The notes beneath the pieces were generated by a model, which saw only the letters and a list, made by a program, of their open reading frames with translations, was not told the DNA's origin and searched no databases. The position numbers and the translations under genes were made by a program. A stretch of 64,000 bases of DNA from Aquisalimonas sp. 2447. GTDB taxonomy: Bacteria; Pseudomonadota; Gammaproteobacteria; Nitrococcales; Aquisalimonadaceae. Each line of letters opens with the position of its first letter. The first letter of the stretch is position 1. Where the stretch lies: NCBI RefSeq assembly GCF_012044895.1, contig NZ_CP050695.1, positions 2,076,501-2,140,500 of the forward strand, given 5' to 3'. Below are positions 55,140-63,806 of this stretch, in pieces.

Positions 55140-55871
55140 TCAGGCCGTCTCCGGCAACGCCGGACAGACCACCGGCAACGGCCGCTCCAGGGTGATGGTG
55201 CCGACACCCACCGTGGCACCCAGGGCATAGACCTCTACTCCGGCGGCCATGGCCGCCCTGAGCGCCCGGCCATAGGCCGGATCGATCGCATCGGCAGGCC
55301 GGACTTCCGTGACGTCATTCCGTTGCACGCAGAACACCAGCGCCGCGCGGGTGCCCCCGCGGACCACCTCCGCCAGATGGTCGAGATGGCGCTTGCCACG
55401 GCTGCTCACCGCATCCGGAAACAGCGCGATACCCTTCTCCACGGCGGCGGTGACGTTCTTGACCTCGAGATAGCAGTCCGGTTCCCGTGGATGGTCCGTC
55501 AGCAGAAAATCGAACCGGGTTCCCGTATCGGCCAGCCGCACCTCCGGCTTCATCCGCTGGTAGTCGGCAAGCGCAGGGATGTGGCCTTTCGCCACCGCTT
55601 CCCGCACCAGGGGATTGGCGCGCCCGGTATGGATGCCGACCATGACCCCGTCACCCAGCTCCACCAGTTCCCAGGTCAGCGCATACTTGCGCCCGGGTCG
55701 ATCGGAGTGGCTCAGCCAGACACGGGAGCCCGGCTCGCGACAGCCCATCATCGACCCTGTATTCGGGCAGTGGCAGGTAACCATGCGCCCGTCCTCCAGG
55801 GCCACGTCGGCGAGAAAACGCTTGTAGCGTTGCTGGAGCACAGCGGGGATCAGCGGTTGCGGCAAATCCAT
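55140..55871 (-). CDS. sfsA: Sugar fermentation stimulation protein SfsA
   Basis: The 243-residue protein contains the SfsA fold: an OB domain (RYKRFLADVALEDGRMVTCHCPNTGSM-type start, split here) and a nuclease-like domain with DFLLTDHPREPDCYLEVKNV and EKGIALFPDAVSSRGKRH. SfsA homologues have been described as DNA-binding or nuclease-related. No link to neighbouring genes is obvious; it precedes lolC by 60 bp. Confidence 0.9.
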   Translation of the reverse strand: MDLPQPLIPAVLQQRYKRFLADVALEDGRMVTCHCPNTGSMMGCREPGSRVWLSHSDRPGRKYALTWELVELGDGVMVGIHTGRANPLVREAVAKGHIPALADYQRMKPEVRLADTGTRFDFLLTDHPREPDCYLEVKNVTAAVEKGIALFPDAVSSRGKRHLDHLAEVVRGGTRAALVFCVQRNDVTEVRPADAIDPAYGRALRAAMAAGVEVYALGATVGVGTITLERPLPVVCPALPETA

Positions 55872-55961
55872 GATTTCGGCGCGGGGGTGGCCCTGACTCC
55901 GTGGCTAAAGACTGCGGAGTCTACTAACGTTGGCCCCGGAATTGCCAGCATGGGCCTCGGT

Positions 55962-55989
55962 TTGTTCCGCGGACCGCCGGTGCTATGAT
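55962..55989 (+). promoter_or_regulatory. Putative promoter for the agmatine-deiminase cluster
   Basis: TTGTTC (55962-55967), a 16-bp spacer and an extended -10 TGCTATGAT (-10 hexamer at 55984-55989) lie 29 bp upstream of the small periplasmic protein gene. Confidence 0.5.
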
Positions 55990-56018
55990 TCCGTCAGGAT
56001 CGTGACTGGAGAGAAAGG

Positions 56019-56309
56019 ATGTCCCGGATTTGCCGCTGCCTTTTGCTTGCGGGTCTCGCCGGGTCCATTGCCATGGGCCCCGCCGCTGCCGACACGCTGC
56101 TGATCGATGCCCTCCGCGATGCCGAGCGGGAGGCCCGGGAGATGCCTCGTCATGGCGCCACCATGGATCGCGTGGAGCAGCATTTCGGGGAACCCGAGGA
56201 GCGGCGGCCGGCCGTCGGTGATCCGCCCATTACCCGTTGGGATTACGAAGGTTACAGCGTCTACTTCGAGCACGATCGCGTCCTGCGTACCGTGCAGCGC
56301 CGTCAGTAA
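56019..56309 (+). CDS. Small exported protein of unknown function
   Basis: The 96-residue product has a signal peptide (CLLLAGLAGSIAMGPAAA, cleavage near ADTLL). The mature part contains MDRVEQHFGEPEERRPAV and ITRWDYEGYSVYFEHDRV. This pattern resembles small SmpA/BamE-like periplasmic proteins, with G-x-P after a helix and a Y-x-V-x-F strand. ATG 56019 is preceded by GGAGAGAAAGG. The gene lies 7 bp before the agmatine deiminase gene. Confidence 0.7.
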   Translation: MSRICRCLLLAGLAGSIAMGPAAADTLLIDALRDAEREAREMPRHGATMDRVEQHFGEPEERRPAVGDPPITRWDYEGYSVYFEHDRVLRTVQRRQ

Positions 56310-56316
56310 CCCGCGC

Positions 56317-57348
56317 GTGGACCAGGCAGTCCGGCTCCCGGCAGAGTGGGAACGCCAGGCGGCAGTCCTGTTCACCTGGCCGCGTCCGGACGGCGACTGG
56401 GGAGATGCCATTGCAGAGGCCGAGCAGGCCATGCTGGCTCTGGCAGCCACCGCTTCCCGTTACCAGCCTGTCATCATCACGGTCCCCGGGGCGGCCGCGG
56501 CCACAACTCTGCCGGACCGAATTGCCGCAGCCGGTGGCCGTGCTGAAAACATCCACTGCCATGTTGCCCCCGCTGATGATGTCTGGGCCCGGGACCACGG
56601 TCCAATCACCGTATTGGAGCCCGACGGTGAGCGACGGCTCCTGGACTTCACTTTCAACGGCTGGGGCGGCAAGCACGCCGCCGCCGCCGACAATGCACTG
56701 ACGGCCCGCCTGCATCACGGCAACGCCTTCGGCGCGGCCGATTACCGGGCCCTGGATATCGTTCTCGAAGGTGGTGCCATCGACACCGACGGTGCCGGCA
56801 CGCTACTCACCACCAGCCAGTGCCTGCTGCATCCCGGCCGCAATCCCGGCCGGGACCGCGCCTGGTACGAGGCGATGTTCGCGCGGGAACTCAATATTCA
56901 TCGCGTGCTGTGGCTGGACCACGGCTGGCTGGTCGGCGACGACACCGACGGTCATGTGGACATGCTCGCCCGGTTCGTGGATGGCAGCACGATCGCCTAC
57001 ACCGTCTGTGATGATCCCGACGATCCGCACTACCGCCCCCTGCAGGACATGGCGGAGGAACTCGGGCGGCTACGGGACCGCGACGGTGCACCTTATCGCC
57101 TCGTTCCCCTGCCCTGGCCCGCCCCGGTGACATCCGTCGATGGTCGCCGTCTGCCAGCGACTTACGCAAACTTTCTCATTCTCAATGACGCCTTGCTCGT
57201 GCCCGCCTACGGCATTCCGCAGGACGAGCAGGCCCGGGCCTTGCTGGCCGACCTGTTCCCGGCCCGGGAGGCCATCAGCCTCGATGCCCGTGTGCTCATC
57301 GGGCAGGGTGGCGCCCTGCACTGCGCGGCCATGCAGATTCCCGGCTGA
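56317..57348 (+). CDS. aguA: Agmatine deiminase
   Basis: The 343-residue guanidino-group enzyme converts agmatine to N-carbamoylputrescine and ammonia. Family motifs are LPAEWERQAAVLFTWP at the start, DDVWARDHGPI, EGGAIDTDG, HGWLVGDDTDGHVD, and the nucleophilic cysteine in GQGGALHCAAMQIP. It starts at GTG 56317. With the following amidase it makes putrescine without urease-type chemistry. The closely spaced genes suggest one operon with the small exported protein. Confidence 0.92.
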   Translation: MDQAVRLPAEWERQAAVLFTWPRPDGDWGDAIAEAEQAMLALAATASRYQPVIITVPGAAAATTLPDRIAAAGGRAENIHCHVAPADDVWARDHGPITVLEPDGERRLLDFTFNGWGGKHAAAADNALTARLHHGNAFGAADYRALDIVLEGGAIDTDGAGTLLTTSQCLLHPGRNPGRDRAWYEAMFARELNIHRVLWLDHGWLVGDDTDGHVDMLARFVDGSTIAYTVCDDPDDPHYRPLQDMAEELGRLRDRDGAPYRLVPLPWPAPVTSVDGRRLPATYANFLILNDALLVPAYGIPQDEQARALLADLFPAREAISLDARVLIGQGGALHCAAMQIPG

Positions 57349-57366
57349 GGCGGCTCGCCGTTGTGG

Positions 57367-57393
57367 TTTTGCCGGCACCAACATTAGTACAAT
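57367..57393 (+). promoter_or_regulatory. Possible internal promoter before aguB
   Basis: A good -10, TACAAT (57388-57393), lies 33 bp before the amidase ATG in the 78-bp gap. The -35 candidate TTTTGC (57367-57372) is weak and spaced 15 bp. Confidence 0.3.
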
Positions 57394-57426
57394 GCCCGCC
57401 CGTTCGGCGCCGACTCCGGAGACTCC

Positions 57427-58320
57427 ATGGCGACTGATGGCAACTGCGTCGCAGCCCTGGTCCAGCATCAATGTGAGGACGACCCGCAGGTGAATCTGGC
57501 GCGCTCCGAGGCAGGCATTCGGGAGGGCGCTGGCCGTGGCGCGGACTTGATCCTGCTGCAGGAACTCCACCGCACGCCCTACCCTTGCCAGCAGGAGGAT
57601 CCAGCGGTATTCGACCTGGCCGAGCCGGTGCCCGGCCCCACCACAGACCACCTGGGCAGGCTGGCTCTGGAACTCGGCGTAGTCATCGTCGGCTCGGTAT
57701 TCGAGCGCCGCGCCGCCGGCCTGTACCACAACACGGCCGTGGTCCTGGAAACGGACGGACGGCTGGTGGGCACCTACCGCAAGATGCACATTCCGGACGA
57801 TCCGGGGTACTACGAAAAATTCTACTTCGCTCCCGGTGATACCGGATTCGAGCCGGTGGATACCTCGGTGGGCCGCCTGGGGGTGCTGGTCTGCTGGGAT
57901 CAGTGGTTCCCCGAGGCCGCCCGCCTGATGGCCCTGGCCGGGGCCGACATGCTGCTCTACCCTACGGCGATCGGCTGGGCCGCGGAGGACGACGCGGCGG
58001 AGCGGGAGCGCCAGCGCGACGCCTGGACAACGGTCCAGCGCGCCCACGCGGTAACCAACGGGATGCCAGTGCTGGTCTGCAACCGCTGCGGCCACGAGCC
58101 CGATCCCCAGGGTCTCGGCAGCGGCGCCCGGTTCTGGGGCAGCAGTTTCGTCGTCGGGCCGCAGGGCGAGTTCATTGCCCGCGCTGGAACCGAGGAACCG
58201 GAGGTGCTACTGGCGACGCTGGATCTGCACCGCAACGACACGGTGCGGCGCATGTGGCCGTTCCTTCGCGACCGCCGTGTGGATGCCTACGACCATCTGC
58301 TCCTGCGCTTCCGTGACTGA
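57427..58320 (+). CDS. aguB: N-carbamoylputrescine amidase
   Basis: The 297-residue nitrilase-superfamily enzyme hydrolyses N-carbamoylputrescine to putrescine, CO2 and ammonia. The Glu-Lys-Cys triad is E in LILLQELHRTPY, K in TYRKMHIPDDPGYYEK, and C in LVCWDQWFPEAARL. These segments are characteristic of AguB rather than other nitrilases. The downstream neighbour is a DAHP synthase gene 41 bp away. Confidence 0.93.
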   Translation: MATDGNCVAALVQHQCEDDPQVNLARSEAGIREGAGRGADLILLQELHRTPYPCQQEDPAVFDLAEPVPGPTTDHLGRLALELGVVIVGSVFERRAAGLYHNTAVVLETDGRLVGTYRKMHIPDDPGYYEKFYFAPGDTGFEPVDTSVGRLGVLVCWDQWFPEAARLMALAGADMLLYPTAIGWAAEDDAAERERQRDAWTTVQRAHAVTNGMPVLVCNRCGHEPDPQGLGSGARFWGSSFVVGPQGEFIARAGTEEPEVLLATLDLHRNDTVRRMWPFLRDRRVDAYDHLLLRFRD

Positions 58321-58361
58321 GCCCTCTCACACCAACCACCCGGCACCGAGGTGAGTCTGTC

Positions 58362-59483
58362 ATGATCCTCATTCTGGAACCCGACACTGATGCCACGAGC
58401 GAGACCTACCAGCGGCTCATGGCCTACCTGGATGAACTCCAGGGCATCGACCACCGCGTGCACCAGGTCCACGGGGCCGAACAGGTGCTCACCGAGGTCT
58501 ACCTCATCGGCAGCACCGCCAGCCTGGATGAGCGGGAGATGGCCAGCCTGCCGGCGGTGGAGCGGGTCATTCGCATCTCTGACGCCTACCGTATCCTCGG
58601 CCGCCACAAGGACGATCACCGGGAGGCCAGCTTTTCCTACAACGGCGTCGAGTTCAGTCAGGACAACCTCCATGTCTTTGCCGGCCTGTGCGCCGTGGAC
58701 AACCGGCAGAACGTCGAGCGCATGTTCCAGGTCCTGGCCGAGCACGGGCAGACCTGCGCCCGCATGGGCGCCTACAAGCCCCGCACCAACCCGTACTCGT
58801 TCCAGGGGCACGGCGCCGACTGTCTACCCTGGGTGTTCGAACTGGCGGGGAAGTACGGCATCCGGGTGGTCGCCATGGAGATCACCCATGACCGCCAGAT
58901 CGACGAGATCCAGCAGGCCCTGGAGGCCACAGGCCATCCCACCGGCGTGATGCTGCAGATCGGCACCCGCAACACCCAGAACTTCGAACTGCTCAAGTTC
59001 GCCGGCCGGCAGAGTCAGTTCCCCGTGCTGCTCAAGCGCGGCTTCGGTATCACCCTGGAGGAGTCGCTGAACGCCGCCGAGTATCTCGCCACTGAAGGCA
59101 ACAGCAGCGTGGTGTTCTGCCTGCGCGGCATGAAAACCAACATGGGCGACCCGCATCGGAACTTTGTCGATTTCGCCCATGTCCCTGTGGTCAAGCGGCT
59201 CACGCGCATGCCCGTGTGCATCGACCCATCGCACTCCGTGGGCTCCAGGGCCGCCTCGCCGGATGGCCTCATGGACATGATGCACACCACCGCCCAGGGC
59301 GTGATCGCCGGTGCCAACATGGTGCTGGTGGATTTCCACCCGGAGCCGAAACGCGCCCTGGTGGACGGACCGCAGGCGCTGACACCGGATGAAATGCAGT
59401 ACTTCCTTGACGACGTACGCATCGCCCGGGAGGCCTACGAGCGCCGTCGGGATCTCGCCACCGCCCACCTTGCCGGGAACTGA
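58362..59483 (+). CDS. Divergent type I-beta DAHP synthase (3-deoxy-7-phosphoheptulonate synthase)
   Basis: The 373-residue protein has an N-terminal ferredoxin-like regulatory domain (residues 1-90) and a TIM barrel. The barrel keeps the DAHP synthase signatures GAYKPRTNPYSFQG (K139), LQIGTRNTQNF, PVLLKRGFGITLEE and CIDPSHSVGSR (H291). C110 and D335 fit metal ligands. Residues that differ from the I-beta consensus are GLC instead of GPC, CLRG instead of CERG, and VDFHP (D324) where glutamate is usual. It would make DAHP for aromatic amino acids, but a shifted specificity is possible. Confidence 0.75.
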   Translation: MILILEPDTDATSETYQRLMAYLDELQGIDHRVHQVHGAEQVLTEVYLIGSTASLDEREMASLPAVERVIRISDAYRILGRHKDDHREASFSYNGVEFSQDNLHVFAGLCAVDNRQNVERMFQVLAEHGQTCARMGAYKPRTNPYSFQGHGADCLPWVFELAGKYGIRVVAMEITHDRQIDEIQQALEATGHPTGVMLQIGTRNTQNFELLKFAGRQSQFPVLLKRGFGITLEESLNAAEYLATEGNSSVVFCLRGMKTNMGDPHRNFVDFAHVPVVKRLTRMPVCIDPSHSVGSRAASPDGLMDMMHTTAQGVIAGANMVLVDFHPEPKRALVDGPQALTPDEMQYFLDDVRIAREAYERRRDLATAHLAGN

Positions 59484-59494
59484 TTCTGAGAGCG

Positions 59495-62400
59495 ATGAAC
59501 GATCAACTGCCAAGCCCCCTGTCACCGGGCGTTCCGCGGGACGGTCGCCAGATGAGCTGGACCGGCCTGCCCGGCAGCGCCCCGGCGCTGGCCCTGAGCC
59601 GGCTGCTGGAACGCCGCACGGGCCTGGTCCTGGCGGTCACGGCCACCTCTCAGGAGGCCCAGCGCCTGGAGACGGAACTGCGCTTCTATCTCGACGAAGC
59701 GACCCCGATCCTGCCCTTCCCGGACTGGGAAACCCTGCCGTACGACGTGTTCTCACCCCATCAGGACATCGTCTCCCAGCGCCTGGCAACCCTGTACCAA
59801 CTCCCGGCCACCGGGCATGGCGTGCTGATCGTCCCCGTGCCGACCCTGATGCAGCGTCTGGCACCCCGCAGCTATCTGGATGCCGCCGGACTCATGGTCC
59901 AGCAGGGCGACAGGATGGATCTGGACCAGATGCGCACCCAGCTGGAACAGGCGGGCTACCGCAACGTGCCGGAAGTAATGGAACACGGCGAGTTTGCCGT
60001 CCGCGGCGCTCTGCTGGACCTGTTCCCCATGGGCAGCACCGAGCCCTACCGAATCGACCTGTTCGACAACGAAATCGATACCATCCGCACCTTTGATCCC
60101 GAGACCCAGCGCACCGTGGATCGCATTAGCGAGGTGCGGCTACTCCCGGGGCGTGAATTCCCGGTGGACGATGAGGCCATCACGCGATTCCGCAAGGGCT
60201 TCCGCGCCGCTTTTGCCGGTGATCCCACGCGCAGTCGCATCTACTGCGATGTCAGCGACGGTGTGATGCCCAACGGCATCGAGTACTACCTGCCGCTGTT
60301 CTTTGAGGAAACCGCCACACTGTTCGACTACCTGCCGGACAGGACCCTCCTGTACTTGGAGTCGGATGCGCTGGTGGGCGTGGACGAGTACTGGGGCGAG
60401 ATACACACCCGCTTCGAACAGCGCGGACACGACCGTGACCGCCCGCTGCTGCCCCCGGAACAGCTGTTTCTGGAACCTGAACACCTCAGTTCCCGACTGC
60501 AGGCCCTGACCGGCGTGCGGGTCGAGCAGGAGAGCGAGGACGAACTGCGCCGCGGACCGGCGCCCGGGCGCACCCGCCACGCCGGTCGCCCCCTGCCCGG
60601 GCTGACGGTGCACGAGCGCAGCGACGAACCGGACCGGCAGACCATTGATCGATTCATCACCGGCTTCGATGGCCGCTGTCTGTTCGTTGCCGAAACCGCC
60701 GGACACCGGGAAACGCTGCTGGAGTCGCTGCAGCGCCAGGGCATCCATCCGCGCACGGTAACTGGTTGGCGCGAGTTCCTGGATGGCGACACGCCTGTGG
60801 CCATGACCGTGGCCGCGCTTGACCGCGGCCTGATTCTGGACGATCCCGGACTGGCGGTGATCCCCGAAGCAGCCCTGTTCGGGGACCGCGCGCAGCAGCG
60901 CCGACGGCGACGGCAGCAGGAGCGCGACCCCTCACTGATCATCAAGGATCTCAATGACCTGAGCATTGGTGCTCCAGTGGTTCATGAGGATCACGGTGTC
61001 GGCCGCTACATGGGGCTCCAGCGCCTGGATGTCGGCGATTTCCCCACCGAATTCCTGACCCTGGAATACGCCGGCGGCGACAAGCTCTATGTGCCCGTGT
61101 CGTCCCTGCATCTGATTAGCCGCTACACCGGTGCCGAGGAGTCCCAGGCACCACTGCATCGCCTCGGCGGCGAGCAGTGGGAGAAGGCCCGGCGCAAGGC
61201 CGCGGAGAAGGCCCGCGACGTGGCCGCGGAACTGCTGGATGTCTATGCCCGGCGGGCGGCACGCAGTGGTCAGTCCCTGAGCAGCGAACCGGACGAGTAC
61301 GCACGCTTTGCCGAAGCGTTTCCCTTCGAAGAGACACCGGACCAGCAGGATGCCATTGACGCTGTGTTGGCGGACCTCGCCTCGGATCAGCCCATGGACC
61401 GCGTGGTCTGCGGCGACGTGGGTTTCGGCAAGACCGAGGTGGCTATGCGCGCAGCCTTTGTCGCGGTACAGGCCGGACAGCAGGTGGCCATGCTGGTACC
61501 CACCACCCTGCTCGCCCAGCAGCACTACCAGACCTTCCGCGACCGCTTCGCGGACTGGCCGGTGCGCATCGGCGTGCTGTCGCGGTTCAACAGTGCCCGG
61601 GAGATGAAGGAAACCCAGGCGGCGCTGGCCGACGGCACCCTGGATATCGTCATCGGCACCCATCGGATGCTGCAGAACGGCGTCGAGGCAAAACAACTGG
61701 GTCTGGTGATTGTCGACGAGGAGCACCGCTTCGGCGTGCGTCACAAGGAGAAGCTCAAGCAGCTCCGCGCCGAGGTGGATCTGCTCACCCTCACGGCAAC
61801 ACCGATACCCCGGACACTGAATATGTCGCTTTCCGGGCTGCGGGAGCTCTCCATCATTGCCACACCGCCGGCGCGGCGCCTGGCCGTGAAAACCTTCGTC
61901 AACGAGTGGAACGACACCCTGATCCAGGAGGCCTGCCTGCGCGAGATCAAGCGCGGCGGCCAGGTCTATTTCCTGCACAACGATGTGGACACCATCGCCC
62001 GCACCGCTGAATACCTGGAGGACATGGTTCCCCAGGCCCGGGTGGGCGTTGCCCACGGCCAGATGCCGGAGCGGGACCTGGAGCGGGTCATGCTGGACTT
62101 CTACCATCAGCGCTACAACGTGCTGGTGTGCACCACCATCATCGAGTCCGGCATCGACATTCCCAATGCCAACACCATCATCATGAACCGCGCTGACCGC
62201 TTCGGTCTCGCCCAGTTGCACCAGCTCCGCGGCCGGGTCGGGCGCTCCCATCACCGCGCGTACGCCTACCTGATCGCCCCTCCGCGCAAGGCCATGACGG
62301 CGGATGCGGGCAAGCGTCTGGATGCCCTGGCCGCCCACGAGGATCTGGGCGTCGGCTTTACCCTCGCCAGCCACGACCTGGAGATCCGCGGCGCCGGGGA

Positions 62401-62977
62401 ACTGCTCGGCAGCGGCCAGAGCGGGCAGATGGCCGAAGTGGGCTTCAGTATGTACAACGATTTGCTGGAACGGGCGGTGAAGGCGCTGAAGAGCGGCAGG
62501 GAACCCGCCCTTGATCGCCCCATGCACCACGGCGCCGAGGTGGACCTGCGCCTGCCGGCCCTTATTCCCGAGGACTACCTGCCCGATGTTCACGCCCGCC
62601 TGGTGCTGTACAAGCGCATTGCCAACGCCCAGAGCGAGGAGGCGCTCAAGGACCTGCAAGTGGAAATGATCGACCGTTTCGGCCTGCTGCCGGAGCCCAC
62701 GCGGAATCTGTTCCGGGTGACGTCACTGAAGCTGCGGGCCGAAGCCTTCGGCATCGTGCGGGTGGAAGCCGGCGTGGACAACGGCACCATCGTGTTCGGC
62801 GACGAAGCCCTGGTGGATCCGGGCGCACTGGTGGAGCTGATCCAGAAGCAGCCGCAGCGTTATCGCCTTGAAGGGCAGCATCGTCTCAGGGTGTTCCAGG
62901 AGATGCCGGGGCACGAGGAGCGCTTCACCGTCATGGAGGACCTCCTGGGGCGGCTGCGCGTGCGTGACGCCGCCTGA
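59495..62977 (+). CDS. mfd: Transcription-repair coupling factor Mfd
   Basis: The 1160-residue ATP-driven translocase removes stalled RNA polymerase and recruits UvrA. The N-terminal UvrB-like region (residues 1-350), the RNA polymerase interaction domain near 500 (VVHEDHGVGRYMGLQRLDV), and the RecG-like motor follow in order. Walker A is GDVGFGKTEVA, Walker B DEEHRFG, and SGIDIPNANTIIMNRADRFG is motif V. The C-terminal TRCF domain is complete. It starts at ATG 59495, 11 bp after the DAHP synthase gene, and has normal family length. Confidence 0.97.
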   Translation: MNDQLPSPLSPGVPRDGRQMSWTGLPGSAPALALSRLLERRTGLVLAVTATSQEAQRLETELRFYLDEATPILPFPDWETLPYDVFSPHQDIVSQRLATLYQLPATGHGVLIVPVPTLMQRLAPRSYLDAAGLMVQQGDRMDLDQMRTQLEQAGYRNVPEVMEHGEFAVRGALLDLFPMGSTEPYRIDLFDNEIDTIRTFDPETQRTVDRISEVRLLPGREFPVDDEAITRFRKGFRAAFAGDPTRSRIYCDVSDGVMPNGIEYYLPLFFEETATLFDYLPDRTLLYLESDALVGVDEYWGEIHTRFEQRGHDRDRPLLPPEQLFLEPEHLSSRLQALTGVRVEQESEDELRRGPAPGRTRHAGRPLPGLTVHERSDEPDRQTIDRFITGFDGRCLFVAETAGHRETLLESLQRQGIHPRTVTGWREFLDGDTPVAMTVAALDRGLILDDPGLAVIPEAALFGDRAQQRRRRRQQERDPSLIIKDLNDLSIGAPVVHEDHGVGRYMGLQRLDVGDFPTEFLTLEYAGGDKLYVPVSSLHLISRYTGAEESQAPLHRLGGEQWEKARRKAAEKARDVAAELLDVYARRAARSGQSLSSEPDEYARFAEAFPFEETPDQQDAIDAVLADLASDQPMDRVVCGDVGFGKTEVAMRAAFVAVQAGQQVAMLVPTTLLAQQHYQTFRDRFADWPVRIGVLSRFNSAREMKETQAALADGTLDIVIGTHRMLQNGVEAKQLGLVIVDEEHRFGVRHKEKLKQLRAEVDLLTLTATPIPRTLNMSLSGLRELSIIATPPARRLAVKTFVNEWNDTLIQEACLREIKRGGQVYFLHNDVDTIARTAEYLEDMVPQARVGVAHGQMPERDLERVMLDFYHQRYNVLVCTTIIESGIDIPNANTIIMNRADRFGLAQLHQLRGRVGRSHHRAYAYLIAPPRKAMTADAGKRLDALAAHEDLGVGFTLASHDLEIRGAGELLGSGQSGQMAEVGFSMYNDLLERAVKALKSGREPALDRPMHHGAEVDLRLPALIPEDYLPDVHARLVLYKRIANAQSEEALKDLQVEMIDRFGLLPEPTRNLFRVTSLKLRAEAFGIVRVEAGVDNGTIVFGDEALVDPGALVELIQKQPQRYRLEGQHRLRVFQEMPGHEERFTVMEDLLGRLRVRDAA

Positions 62978-63042
62978 CCACAGTGGCGGCACGGCGGCGC
63001 AACGGGCACACTGGAACAAATCGGAACGCCTGGAGTCATTCG

Positions 63043-63783
63043 ATGCATCGTAATCTGCAACGGCGGTTTGCCGGTGCTGCAGCGCTTAGCCTGGCCTTTA
63101 CCATGGTGCTGGCGCCGGCATCGGTGGGCGCGGATACCGACCTCTACCGGGTCGAAGTCATCATCTTCACCCAGGAGGGTGACGACCCCGACAGCCCGGA
63201 ACGCTGGCCCGTGAGACCGGATCCGGTGGCATTCCAGGAGTATGCCGAACTGCGGGAGGACGCCAGCCCCGGAGAAACGGCGTTCCGCCATCTGGACGGA
63301 GCCGATCTGGAACTGCGTGCAACCGCACGCCGGCTGGACGATGCCAGCGGCTACCAGGTCCTGGAACACCTTGCCTGGGTACAGCCAGGCGTCGAACGGG
63401 AACGGGCAGCCGCCGTTGCCATCCCTCCCGGGCAAAGTCCGGCACCGGATCCCGCCGAGGACAACGGTGCACCGGAACTGGCCGCGGCCATGGACGAGGA
63501 ACTGGACGACAGCCTCGAGCTCGCGCCGCGGCCACCCGAGGGCCTGTCCGGGGGAATCAGGGTCGCCCGCGAGCGGTTCCTGCACGTGCAAACGGATCTC
63601 CGCTGGCTGGAAGCCGGCGATGACCAGCCCGAACCCCGGGCGGCCCTTGCCAGCGTTGCACTGGAGGATCCCGAACCGGTGGTGGTCATGCAGGAGCGTC
63701 GTCGCATGCGCAGCGACGAACTTCATTACCTGGACCACCCGCGCCTGGGGTTACTGATCCGCGTGAAACCCGTCGAAGACTAG
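63043..63783 (+). CDS. CsiV-like exported protein
   Basis: The 246-residue product has a signal peptide (AAALSLAFTMVLAPASVGA) followed by LYRVEVIIFTQEG and a C-terminal RRRMRSDELHYLDHPRLGLLI. These match the CsiV/peptidoglycan-binding family (PF10972) whose genes usually follow mfd. In Vibrio CsiV assists the D-amino-acid stress regulator CsiR. Whether that role applies here is unknown. ATG 63043 has TGGAG eight bases upstream. Confidence 0.8.
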   Translation: MHRNLQRRFAGAAALSLAFTMVLAPASVGADTDLYRVEVIIFTQEGDDPDSPERWPVRPDPVAFQEYAELREDASPGETAFRHLDGADLELRATARRLDDASGYQVLEHLAWVQPGVERERAAAVAIPPGQSPAPDPAEDNGAPELAAAMDEELDDSLELAPRPPEGLSGGIRVARERFLHVQTDLRWLEAGDDQPEPRAALASVALEDPEPVVVMQERRRMRSDELHYLDHPRLGLLIRVKPVED

Positions 63784-63806
63784 GGAAACGCATAACAATT
63801 CCCTAG
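63780..63806. terminator. Bidirectional hairpin spanning both stop codons
   Basis: CTAGGGAA (63780-63787) and TTCCCTAG (63799-63806) form a perfect 8-bp stem with an 11-nt loop. The CsiV stop lies in the left arm and the convergent gene's stop in the right arm. Confidence 0.6.

Noticed and set aside
53814-55988. A 724-codon plus-strand open frame opposite the lolC and sfsA genes
   Set aside because: It is antisense to two recognised families and has no family similarity.
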